Assembly (NCBI GenBank): GCA_946528255.1
Contig: CAMMYR010000070.1
Span: 1 to 5,016, forward strand
Direction: 5' to 3'
From: an uncultured Methanomicrobiales archaeon
Lineage (GTDB): Archaea > Thermoplasmatota > Thermoplasmata > Methanomassiliicoccales > Methanomethylophilaceae
Length of the DNA stretch: 5,016 nucleotides
Shown here: piece by piece, positions 1-4,914 of the stretch
How positions within the stretch are numbered: position 1 is the first letter of the stretch
Layout: each line of letters starts with the position of its first letter
Notes under the pieces: model-generated
The model's database searches: none
Seen by the model: the letters and a program-made list of their open reading frames with translations, nothing else
Told to the model about the DNA's origin: nothing
Program-made: the position numbers and the translations under genes

Positions 1-27
1 AAGAGCGGCAAGATCGTGCTGGCCTGA
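1..27 (+). CDS. C-terminal end of an upstream gene (possible medium-chain dehydrogenase/reductase)
   Basis: Reading frame 1 gives K-S-G-K-I-V-L-A and then TGA at 25-27. The ending 'GKIVL-' is common at the C-terminus of zinc-dependent alcohol dehydrogenases and quinone oxidoreductases of the medium-chain family, where it forms the last strand. That is family knowledge applied to only eight residues, so the identity is a guess. The stop lies 23 bases from the stop codon of the convergent gene at 51-977. No terminator hairpin is visible between the two. Confidence 0.35.
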   Translation, partial: KSGKIVLA

Positions 28-50
28 TGTAACCTATACAATCCGCAGAT

Positions 51-977
51 TTAGGCTTGTATCTTTTGCGTCTTATCCTCCATCTCCAATATCTTGCCCT
101 TTAGCTCCCCATTTTCGACTTCCAGCGCCTGTTTTTCTCCTTCGAGCACCTGGCATTTGACATCTAACTCCTGCCGGGCTTCTTCCGATTTCTTCAGAGC
201 TTCTGCCGATTTCTTCAATTCTTCTTCCGACATCTTCCTACCGAGTGACATTCCATATCTTGTGAAATCCTCGCTCAAACTTCCCATAGATCTCAATCCT
301 CTTACAACAGTATTGCTAACACTTATTTTGTATTTTTCTTCAAGTTTCTCAATACGGTCTGCTATCTTTATCTCGCCAGCCCATAGAGTATTGAGGATAT
401 CCAGCAGCCGATTACCGGTAGAGGTAGACGAGTCCTGCCCCAGACCTATCCTCGTAATGGACAGGAGAGGGAATCCATCAGCGGGGTTATCGACACCCCC
501 GTGTATGCTGGAGTAGCTCATCTTCCCCAGATAGATGGAATTGTAATCCTCTGTCGGTGGATGAACTTCTACCCAAACGCAATGAACTCTACGTAGATCT
601 GAATACTTCCGATTTCCACCGGGAGGCATCTGCGAAGCCATCAGCTTGGCAGCGTACATCATGATTCTGGCTTCGCGTTCTTCAACGGTCTGGGAGTACC
701 CCTGGAGATCGATGGCCACTATGACTTTTCCCGAACCTCCTTCCGGGGCGGGTATATCGAAGCAGGTATCGAGGATGACCTTCTTCTCTTCTGGAGCATC
801 CAGGACTGTTTCCCTCATATCGGCAATGTCTCCATCTCCTGGGAGCATGCGAATAAGCTTTTCACGGGGAATCCCGGAAAAGCCAGGAACCGCCCCTATG
901 AGGATCTCCGATAGGATGTCCTTCTTTCTGATGACCATCTTCGCGATCTGATCTTCTGTCAGTTCACTCTTACGCAT
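51..977 (-). CDS. Rpn family recombination-promoting nuclease/putative transposase (PD-(D/E)XK) with C-terminal coiled coil
   Basis: 308 residues. Rpn proteins are PD-(D/E)XK nucleases, often annotated as 'putative transposase', that cut DNA; in E. coli RpnA promotes RecA-independent recombination. The fold signature is visible: an N-terminal segment 'KDILSEILIGAVPGF' (19-33), a first acidic motif 'LDTCFDI' with D70 and D74, a second motif 'VAIDLQ' (87-92), then R101-E-A-R...Y108 and Y125 in 'GNRKYSDLRRV', followed by 'VWVEV'. D74 and D90 are 16 residues apart. The second motif is usually I-E-x-Q, so an Asp replaces the Glu here. Residues about 249-305 are rich in Glu, Lys and Leu and look like a coiled coil. 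The ATG at 975-977 has an AGGA 7 bases upstream. The gene is AT-richer than its neighbours and uses AGA, GGA, TTG and TCT codons, which suggests transfer. The fold call is fairly sure. Activity and biological role are not. Confidence 0.7.
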   Translation of the reverse strand: MRKSELTEDQIAKMVIRKKDILSEILIGAVPGFSGIPREKLIRMLPGDGDIADMRETVLDAPEEKKVILDTCFDIPAPEGGSGKVIVAIDLQGYSQTVEEREARIMMYAAKLMASQMPPGGNRKYSDLRRVHCVWVEVHPPTEDYNSIYLGKMSYSSIHGGVDNPADGFPLLSITRIGLGQDSSTSTGNRLLDILNTLWAGEIKIADRIEKLEEKYKISVSNTVVRGLRSMGSLSEDFTRYGMSLGRKMSEEELKKSAEALKKSEEARQELDVKCQVLEGEKQALEVENGELKGKILEMEDKTQKIQA

Positions 978-984
978 GATGATT

Positions 985-988
985 TCCT
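985..988 (-). promoter_or_regulatory. Shine-Dalgarno of the Rpn-family gene
   Basis: On the minus strand AGGA is followed by seven bases and then the ATG at 977. It supports that start codon for the Rpn-family gene. Confidence 0.45.
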
Positions 989-1028
989 GCCCACAGTCGA
1001 TGGGCGCATCCTATGCCGTTTGCCTAGA

Positions 1029-1036
1029 ATATAAAG
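1029..1036 (-). promoter_or_regulatory. Putative TATA box for the Rpn-family gene
   Basis: The minus strand reads TTTATATT about 52-59 bases upstream of the ATG. An archaeal start site about 25 bases downstream would fall near 1005 and leave a leader of roughly 28 bases, long enough for the AGGA at 985-988. The element is AT-rich within a mixed background. It is a prediction from position and sequence only. Confidence 0.4.
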
Positions 1037-1185
1037 CAGATAGCGTACGGTTACACCCCGTGTTCCGAGGCTGGGAAACGGCATTTTTCGCTATCCGAGG
1101 AGGGTCTCCGGAGTATCCAAGGAACCGGAAATAAACTGCTCCGAAAAACAGAATCGAAATGCTGGCACATTCGAATAAGACGGGG

Positions 1186-1210
1186 AAAAATGCGATGTTT
1201 CCAATGGAAA
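1186..1210 (-). terminator. Possible purH transcription terminator (palindrome plus T-run)
   Basis: On the minus strand, about 60 bases after the purH stop, a palindrome of six plus six bases around one central base (1198-1210) is followed by CATCGCA and then five T (1186-1190). Archaeal termination mainly needs T-runs, and this is the most T-rich spot downstream of purH. The palindrome has too short a loop to be a good RNA hairpin, so the call is weak. Confidence 0.25.
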
Positions 1211-1268
1211 TGAAACAGGGCAGGGTGCGTTTCCGGTGAAAGCGCCATCCCCGCCCTTCGAAAGGTTT

Positions 1269-2822
1269 TCAGTGCCTGAAGACGCGGCACCCGGTGAAGA
1301 CCATCGCCATGCCGTGCTCGTCGGCGGCCTGGATGACCTCCTCGTCCCTGATGCTGCCGCCGGGCTGGATGATCGCGGTGACGCCCGCGGCCGCGGCCTC
1401 GTCCACCCCGTCCCTGAAGGGGAAGAAGGCATCGGATGCCATGACGCAGCCCTGGGTGGGCTCGTTGGCCTTCATGCTGGCGATCTTGGCGGAATCCACG
1501 CGGCTCATCTGGCCGGCGCCGATGCCGACCGCGCGCTCGCCCCTGACGTACACGACCGCGTTGGAAGTCACGTGCTTGGCGAGCTTCCATGCGAACAGGA
1601 GGGAGTGGATCTCCTCCTCGGTGGGGGCCCTCTTGGTGACGACCTTGAGGTTCTTCGGGTCGATGACCACGTCCTCGTCGGTCTGGATGAGCATCCCGCC
1701 CTGGACCCTCTTCATCTTGCACTCCCTGTGGCGGTACTGGGGCCCTATGGGGGCGTTGGTCCTCAGCAGGCGGATGTTCTTCTTGACCTCCATGATCTCG
1801 ATGGCGCCGTCCTCGTACGACGGGCAGATCACCGCTTCGACGAAATGCTGGGATATCTCCTCGGCCACCTGCTTGGTGCAGGGCCTGTTGAGGCATATGA
1901 CGCATCCGAACGCGGAAAGGGGGTCTACGTTGTACGCAGTCATGAAGGCGTCGTAGATGTTGTCCGCGGAAGCCAATCCGCAGGGGTTGGTGTGCTTCAT
2001 GACGACGGCGGTGGGCTTCTCGAAGTCCATGCAGATGTCCAGGGCCTTGTCCAGGTCCAGGATGTTGTTGTAGGACAGCTGCTTCCCGTGGTCGATGAGC
2101 TCCGCGTTGGCCACGGAGTTGCCGGGGGTGAAGGGGTCCTTGTAGAAAGCGGCCTTCTGGTTGGGGTTCTCGCCGTACCTGAGGTCCTCCACCTTCTCCA
2201 GCGGTATGGGGTATGAGGACGGGAATCCCTCGATGAACCTCTTGGACATCTGGGAGGCGATCATCGCATCGTAATTGGCGGTGGCGACGAAGGCCTGGGC
2301 CATGAGCTTCTCGTGCAGAGCGAGATCCAGCTCCCCTTTGGATTTCAGCTGGTCCAGGACCTCCCCGTACTGGCAGGGGCAGGTGACGACCGCCACGGAC
2401 TGGTAGTTCTTGGCCGCGGCGCGGATCATGCTGGGGCCGCCGATGTCTATGTTCTCGACGATGTCCTCGAAGGAGACGCCCTCCTTGAGGACGGTCTGCT
2501 TGAACGGGTAGAGGTTGATGACGACCATGTCGATGGGCGCGATCCCCTTCGCGGCGATGGCGTCCATGTGCTCCTTGACGTCCCTGCGCGCCAGGATCCC
2601 GGCGTGCACCTTGGGGTGGAGGGTCTTGACGCGGCCGTCGAGCATCTCGGGGAATCCCGTGAGCTCGGAGACCTCGGTCACCGATATTCCGTTCTCCTTC
2701 AGGAGCTTGTACGTGCCGCCGGTGGAGATTATCTCCACTCCGGCGGAGGACAGCCCCTTCGCGAAATCAACTATGCCAGTCTTGTCAGAGACGCTGATGA
2801 TTGCCTTCTTGATCTTTGCCAA
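1269..2822 (-). CDS. purH: Bifunctional AICAR formyltransferase / IMP cyclohydrolase
   Basis: 517 residues, normal for full-length PurH. This cytosolic enzyme does the last two steps of IMP synthesis: it formylates AICAR with 10-formyl-tetrahydrofolate, then closes the ring. The cyclohydrolase domain (about 1-200) shows SVSDKTGI (10-17), STGGT (33-37) and RVKTLHPKVH (64-73). By homology with the vertebrate enzyme its active-site residues are K66, Y105, D126 and K138. The transformylase domain (about 205-517) shows RYGENPNQ (215-222), the catalytic Lys-His pair K276-H277 in KHTNPCG, N421, GAGQMSR (435-441), SDAFFPFRD (463-471) and the terminal FRH. The start is TTG at 2820-2822, giving M-A-K-I-K-K-A-I; GGGGG lies 7 bases upstream, and the open frame further upstream has no family similarity. 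Many archaea use PurP and PurO instead, so a full bacterial-type PurH is notable. The gene stands alone, divergent from the methylase operon. Confidence 0.96.
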   Translation of the reverse strand: MAKIKKAIISVSDKTGIVDFAKGLSSAGVEIISTGGTYKLLKENGISVTEVSELTGFPEMLDGRVKTLHPKVHAGILARRDVKEHMDAIAAKGIAPIDMVVINLYPFKQTVLKEGVSFEDIVENIDIGGPSMIRAAAKNYQSVAVVTCPCQYGEVLDQLKSKGELDLALHEKLMAQAFVATANYDAMIASQMSKRFIEGFPSSYPIPLEKVEDLRYGENPNQKAAFYKDPFTPGNSVANAELIDHGKQLSYNNILDLDKALDICMDFEKPTAVVMKHTNPCGLASADNIYDAFMTAYNVDPLSAFGCVICLNRPCTKQVAEEISQHFVEAVICPSYEDGAIEIMEVKKNIRLLRTNAPIGPQYRHRECKMKRVQGGMLIQTDEDVVIDPKNLKVVTKRAPTEEEIHSLLFAWKLAKHVTSNAVVYVRGERAVGIGAGQMSRVDSAKIASMKANEPTQGCVMASDAFFPFRDGVDEAAAAGVTAIIQPGGSIRDEEVIQAADEHGMAMVFTGCRVFRH

Positions 2823-2829
2823 ATGCGAG

Positions 2830-2834
2830 CCCCC
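2830..2834 (-). promoter_or_regulatory. Probable ribosome binding site for the TTG start of purH
   Basis: On the minus strand GGGGG ends 7 bases before the TTG. It can pair with the anti-Shine-Dalgarno CCUCC using one G-U wobble. It helps choose TTG at 2822, since no ATG or GTG lies in frame nearby and the PurH N-terminus (KKAIISVSDKTG) begins right after. Confidence 0.45.
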
Positions 2835-2842
2835 GTGAGAGT

Positions 2843-2860
2843 CGCATACAGACGTATGCG
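2843..2860. repeat. Inverted repeat in the purH leader / start-site region
   Basis: CGCATAC (2843-2849) and GTATGCG (2854-2860) are perfect 7-base arms around the spacer AGAC. The repeat sits about 20 bases upstream of the purH TTG. It also lies about 25 bases downstream of the putative TATA element at 2881-2887, so it covers the predicted transcription start. It could be an operator for a dimeric repressor or a hairpin at the 5' end of the mRNA. Confidence 0.5.
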
Positions 2861-2880
2861 TGTAATGTATCGGATGCCCG

Positions 2881-2887
2881 TATTTAA
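2881..2887 (-). promoter_or_regulatory. Putative purH TATA element, bracketed by a short inverted repeat
   Basis: The minus strand reads TTAAATA about 60 bases upstream of the purH start codon. It is the only AT-rich block in the spacer facing purH. It is flanked by CCCGT (2877-2881) and ACGGG (2887-2891), a 5-base inverted repeat. The predicted start site is near 2857. Confidence 0.4.
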
Positions 2888-2954
2888 CGGGTCTGGACGG
2901 TGACGGATTCCTGCGGAGGCATGCATCCAACCGCCTCCCGCGGAGGGGCAAACC

Positions 2955-2961
2955 CATTAAT
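2955..2961 (+). promoter_or_regulatory. Putative TATA element of the methylase-csl4 operon (leaderless)
   Basis: CATTAAT lies about 22-28 bases upstream of the methylase ATG at 2983, the usual distance from a TATA box to an archaeal transcription start. No Shine-Dalgarno precedes the ATG (AACCACCGC). Together these suggest transcription starting at or next to the start codon, giving a leaderless mRNA. Confidence 0.4.
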
Positions 2962-2982
2962 CGGGACCGCCATAACCACCGC

Positions 2983-3582
2983 ATGGCGATGAGGAGGAAG
3001 GAGCTGGAGATGGTGCTGCAGCGCGTCAGAAACTTCGAAGATCCCGATGCATCGCTGGAACAGTACATGACACCGGCCACCATGGCATCGGAGATCGTAT
3101 TCGATGCGTACCGCCTGGGGGACGTGGAGGGCATGAAGGTCATGGACCTGGGATGTGGCACCGGCATGTTCTCCATAGCCGCCTGGCTCATGGGCGCCGG
3201 CATGGTCAAAGGATTCGATATCTCCGAGAAGGCCCTGGCCGTGGCCAAGGCCAACGCCGCCGACCTCGGCGCCGATGTGGAGTTCGTCAACCTCCCCGTT
3301 ACCGAGGTGGACGAGGGCGCCGACACCGTCTTCATGAACCCGCCGTTCGGGTGCCAGACCCGCAGGGCCGATAGGCCTTTCCTGAGCAAGGCCATGGAGT
3401 GCGCCGAGGTGGTGTACTCGATCCACATGGCCAATTCCCTGGATTTCGTCAGGTCCTATGTGGAATCCGAGGGCCGGCGCATCGACTCCTATAAAACCTA
3501 TAAGTACGAAATCCCTCATACTTTCGCGTTCCATACGAGGACGAAGACGACGGTCGATGTGGCGGCCGTCCGCATAAGGTGA
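2983..3582 (+). CDS. METTL5-like N6-adenine RNA methyltransferase (COG2263 type)
   Basis: 199 residues, the usual size of this class I SAM-dependent family. Residues 16-30 read RNFEDPDASLEQYMTP, the typical N-terminal 'F-x-x-P...LEQY-x-TP' signature. DLGCGTG (55-61) is the SAM-binding motif I, GFDIS (77-81) with D79 binds the ribose of SAM, and NPPFG (119-123) is the catalytic N6-adenine motif. SIHMAN (146-151) and IPHTFAFH (177-184) match further conserved blocks. In eukaryotes METTL5 with TRMT112 makes one m6A in 18S rRNA; an equivalent 16S site is expected here by homology but not shown. The start could also be the third codon (2989). It is the first gene of a probable operon, and its stop overlaps the csl4 ribosome binding site. 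Confidence 0.9.
   Translation: MAMRRKELEMVLQRVRNFEDPDASLEQYMTPATMASEIVFDAYRLGDVEGMKVMDLGCGTGMFSIAAWLMGAGMVKGFDISEKALAVAKANAADLGADVEFVNLPVTEVDEGADTVFMNPPFGCQTRRADRPFLSKAMECAEVVYSIHMANSLDFVRSYVESEGRRIDSYKTYKYEIPHTFAFHTRTKTTVDVAAVRIR
3577..3582 (+). promoter_or_regulatory. Shine-Dalgarno of csl4, overlapping the methylase stop codon
   Basis: AGGTGA lies 6 bases before the csl4 ATG and includes the methylase stop TGA (3580-3582). Ribosomes ending the methylase therefore finish on the csl4 binding site, which suggests coupled translation. Confidence 0.7.
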
Positions 3583-3588
3583 ATCATC

Positions 3589-4149
3589 ATGAGCAATACT
3601 GAACTCGTTTTCCCCGGCCAGGAGGTAGCAATCGAAGAGGAGTACCTGGCGGCCGAGGGCACATTCGCGGAGGACGGAATCGTCTACGCATCGCAGATAG
3701 GGGTCCTGGAGCTCGACGACGAGGAGTGCGTCGCCAGGGTCATCGCCTGCAACCCCCCGAACGTCCTGAAGATCGGGGACATCGTCTACGGAGTGGTCGC
3801 CGACATCAGGAGCACCATGGCCACCGCCGACGTCGTCGGCAAGGAGGGTTGCGACCGCAACCTCGGTGGGGACACGTACGCCACCATCCACGTCTCCAAG
3901 ATCTCGTCCAAGTACACCGACGATGTCGCCAAGGAGATGAGGAAGGGGGACTTCATCCGCGCCAGGGTCACAGCGATCAAGCCGGCCCTGCAGCTCACCA
4001 CCAAGGACGATCACTTGGGAGTCATCAGATCCCAGTGCTTCGCTTGCAAGTCCGAGATGGTCAGGAAGGGCAACGAGCTCGTCTGCCCCGAGTGCAGGAC
4101 CAAGGTCACCCGCAAGCTCGCCGACGATTACGGCGATGTAGTGTTCTGA
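3589..4149 (+). CDS. csl4: Exosome complex RNA-binding protein Csl4
   Basis: 186 residues, typical of archaeal Csl4. It caps the hexameric Rrp41/Rrp42 ring of the archaeal exosome, which degrades or tails RNA 3' to 5', and it helps recruit substrates and the DnaG-like subunit. Three parts are visible: the N-terminal domain beginning with the family signature FPG (8-10) and running to G-T-F...Y-A-S (23-35), an S1 RNA-binding domain at about 58-138 (GDIVYGVVADI, then ATIHVSKIS, then GDFIRARVTAI), and a C-terminal zinc ribbon with C150-x2-C153 and C166-x2-C169. All four zinc ligands are present. The ATG at 3589 has a good AGGTGA 6 bases upstream. It is followed after two bases by the ThiI-like gene, so the trio is probably cotranscribed. 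Confidence 0.95.
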   Translation: MSNTELVFPGQEVAIEEEYLAAEGTFAEDGIVYASQIGVLELDDEECVARVIACNPPNVLKIGDIVYGVVADIRSTMATADVVGKEGCDRNLGGDTYATIHVSKISSKYTDDVAKEMRKGDFIRARVTAIKPALQLTTKDDHLGVIRSQCFACKSEMVRKGNELVCPECRTKVTRKLADDYGDVVF

Positions 4150-4151
4150 AC

Positions 4152-4847
4152 ATGAAGCTCGTCGCGCTGATGTCCAACGGGATAGACTCCCCTGTGGCCT
4201 CCTACATAATGAGCCAGGCCGGAGCGGATGTGATCCTGCTCCACATGGACAACCGCCCCTACACGGATGACAGATCCCTGGACAACGTCAGGGCCCTGGC
4301 CGCCCGCCTGAGGGAGGTCACCGGCAAGGAGTTCCCGCTGTACTCCGCCGCCCACGGCGTCAACCAGAAAGCCATCGCGGAAGGCTGCGATTCCAATTAC
4401 CAGTGCGTCATGTGCAAAGCCGTGATGCAGAGGACCGCCAGGGAGCTCGCCAAGAGGCTCGGCGCCTCCGGCATAATCATGGGTGATTCCATGGGTCAGG
4501 TGGCTTCGCAGACGCTGAAGAACATACGCGCGGAGAACCAGGGATTGGATTTCCCCGTCTGCCGCCCGCTGATCGGCTTGGATAAGGCCGAGATAATCAG
4601 GATAGCCAGGAAGATCGGGACCTTCGAGATATCCTCCCGCCCCACCGACGGCTGTCTCGCGCTCCCCCCTAGGGTGGTCGTGGATGCCGATCCCGAGAAG
4701 ACCCGCGGGTTCTCCGAGGCCATCGACGTCGATGCCCTGGCCAGGAAGGCGGCGGAAACCGCCGTGCTTCTGCGAAGGCCCGGTTCCGGCCTTGTTTTTC
4801 GGACTGTCTGCCCGTTTCGATGGCGAGGGAGTTTTGCAATTCGCTGA
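4152..4847 (+). CDS. ThiI-like PP-loop tRNA thiolation protein (stand-alone AANH domain, no THUMP)
   Basis: 231 residues as read. ThiI enzymes activate U8 of tRNA with ATP and insert sulfur to give 4-thiouridine. Visible motifs are the PP-loop SNGIDSP (8-14, where SGGxDS is usual), LHMDNRP (30-36), CVMCK (85-89, C85-x2-C88), GDSMGQVASQTL (111-122), FPVCRPLIGLDKAEIIRIARKIGTFEIS (134-161) and a third Cys, C168. In methanogen ThiI the CxxC plus a third Cys are needed for thiolation, probably through an iron-sulfur cluster. The N-terminal THUMP/NFLD part and the rhodanese domain are absent, so tRNA binding may need a partner. The ATG at 4152 lies two bases after the csl4 stop, with no clear ribosome binding site, so reinitiation is likely. 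From about residue 210 the sequence is basic and unlike the family and runs through a terminator-like hairpin, so the natural end may be near 4774. Confidence 0.85.
   Translation: MKLVALMSNGIDSPVASYIMSQAGADVILLHMDNRPYTDDRSLDNVRALAARLREVTGKEFPLYSAAHGVNQKAIAEGCDSNYQCVMCKAVMQRTARELAKRLGASGIIMGDSMGQVASQTLKNIRAENQGLDFPVCRPLIGLDKAEIIRIARKIGTFEISSRPTDGCLALPPRVVVDADPEKTRGFSEAIDVDALARKAAETAVLLRRPGSGLVFRTVCPFRWRGSFAIR
4775..4799 (+). terminator. Hairpin with T-run near the 3' end of the ThiI-like frame
   Basis: AAGGCC (4775-4780) and GGCCTT (4788-4793) form a perfect six-base stem with a seven-base loop, followed by G and five T (4795-4799). This looks like an intrinsic terminator and fits the end of the methylase-csl4-ThiI operon. 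It lies inside the open frame of the ThiI-like gene, which is unusual and bears on where that protein really ends. Confidence 0.55.
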
Positions 4848-4850
4848 TTT
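4832..4850 (+). repeat. Direct repeat, copy 1 (upstream of the TATA box)
   Basis: TTTTGCAATTCGCTGATTT. It matches copy 2 (4864-4882) at 17 of 19 bases, differing only at AATT versus AAAA in the middle. Start-to-start spacing is 32 bases, about three helical turns. The stop codon of the open ThiI-like frame (4845-4847) lies within it. Confidence 0.75.
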
Positions 4851-4863
4851 TTAGAGAGAAAAT

Positions 4864-4882
4864 TTTTGCAAAACGCTGATTT
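4864..4882 (+). repeat. Direct repeat, copy 2 (overlaps the TATA box)
   Basis: TTTTGCAAAACGCTGATTT. The first ten bases TTTTGCAAAA (4864-4873) form a perfect palindrome, and the last three bases enter the TATA box at 4880-4889. Together with copy 1 this looks like a pair of operator sites for a DNA-binding regulator of the downstream promoter. Confidence 0.75.
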
Positions 4883-4889
4883 ATATAAA
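4880..4889 (+). promoter_or_regulatory. Archaeal TATA box of the downstream gene
   Basis: TTTATATAAA is close to the ideal archaeal TATA box and is the best match in the window. The predicted start is about 4908-4915. That agrees with a leaderless GTG at 4915, or with a short leader to the ATG at 4932. Confidence 0.65.
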
Positions 4890-4914
4890 TGGAAACGATG
4901 ATTCAGAATTAGGC

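Larger units (their letters stand above)
978..1268. other. Non-coding spacer between purH and the Rpn-family gene
   Basis: No frame here gives a convincing protein; the open frames are continuations of purH shadow frames. It contains the Rpn gene promoter on the minus strand. It also contains a perfect 13-base palindrome TTTCCAATGGAAA at 1198-1210, followed on the minus strand by a run of five T at 1186-1190. That could mark the 3' end of the purH transcript, which stops translation at 1269. No tRNA-like or other known RNA pattern was seen. Confidence 0.5.

Noticed and set aside
51..977. Rpn-family gene as part of an insertion sequence
   Set aside because: No terminal inverted repeats or target-site duplication were seen flanking it, so it is listed as a gene and not as a mobile element.
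1058..1088. Imperfect hairpin CCGTGTTCC / GGGAAACGG followed by five T on the plus strand
   Set aside because: No plus-strand gene lies upstream for it to terminate, and the stem has a mismatch and a wobble pair.
1039..1095. Inverted repeat GATAGCG / CGCTATC with a 43-base gap
   Set aside because: Seven bases over such a gap is easily chance, and nothing else supports a function.
1236..2216. Long plus-strand frame opposite purH
   Set aside because: Antisense shadow of a well-supported gene, with low-complexity Val/Leu/Asp/Gly content and no recognisable domain.
2913..2946. GCGGAGG occurring twice, with a GGAGGC/GCCTCC inverted match
   Set aside because: Short GC-rich words in a GC-rich spacer; kept out as likely chance.
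2823..3434. In-frame upstream extension of PurH on the minus strand (204 more residues)
   Set aside because: It has no PurH similarity, crosses the divergent promoter spacer and is antisense to the methylase. The family N-terminus begins right after the TTG at 2822.
2884..4014. Long minus-strand frame opposite the methylase and csl4
   Set aside because: Asp/Gly/His/Val-rich composition typical of the antisense of GC-rich coding DNA; both genes opposite are clearly real.
3726..4151. N-terminal extension of the ThiI-like frame through csl4
   Set aside because: The extension is Arg/His/Gln-rich out-of-frame csl4; PP-loop proteins of this type start just before the SNGIDS motif, matching the ATG at 4152.
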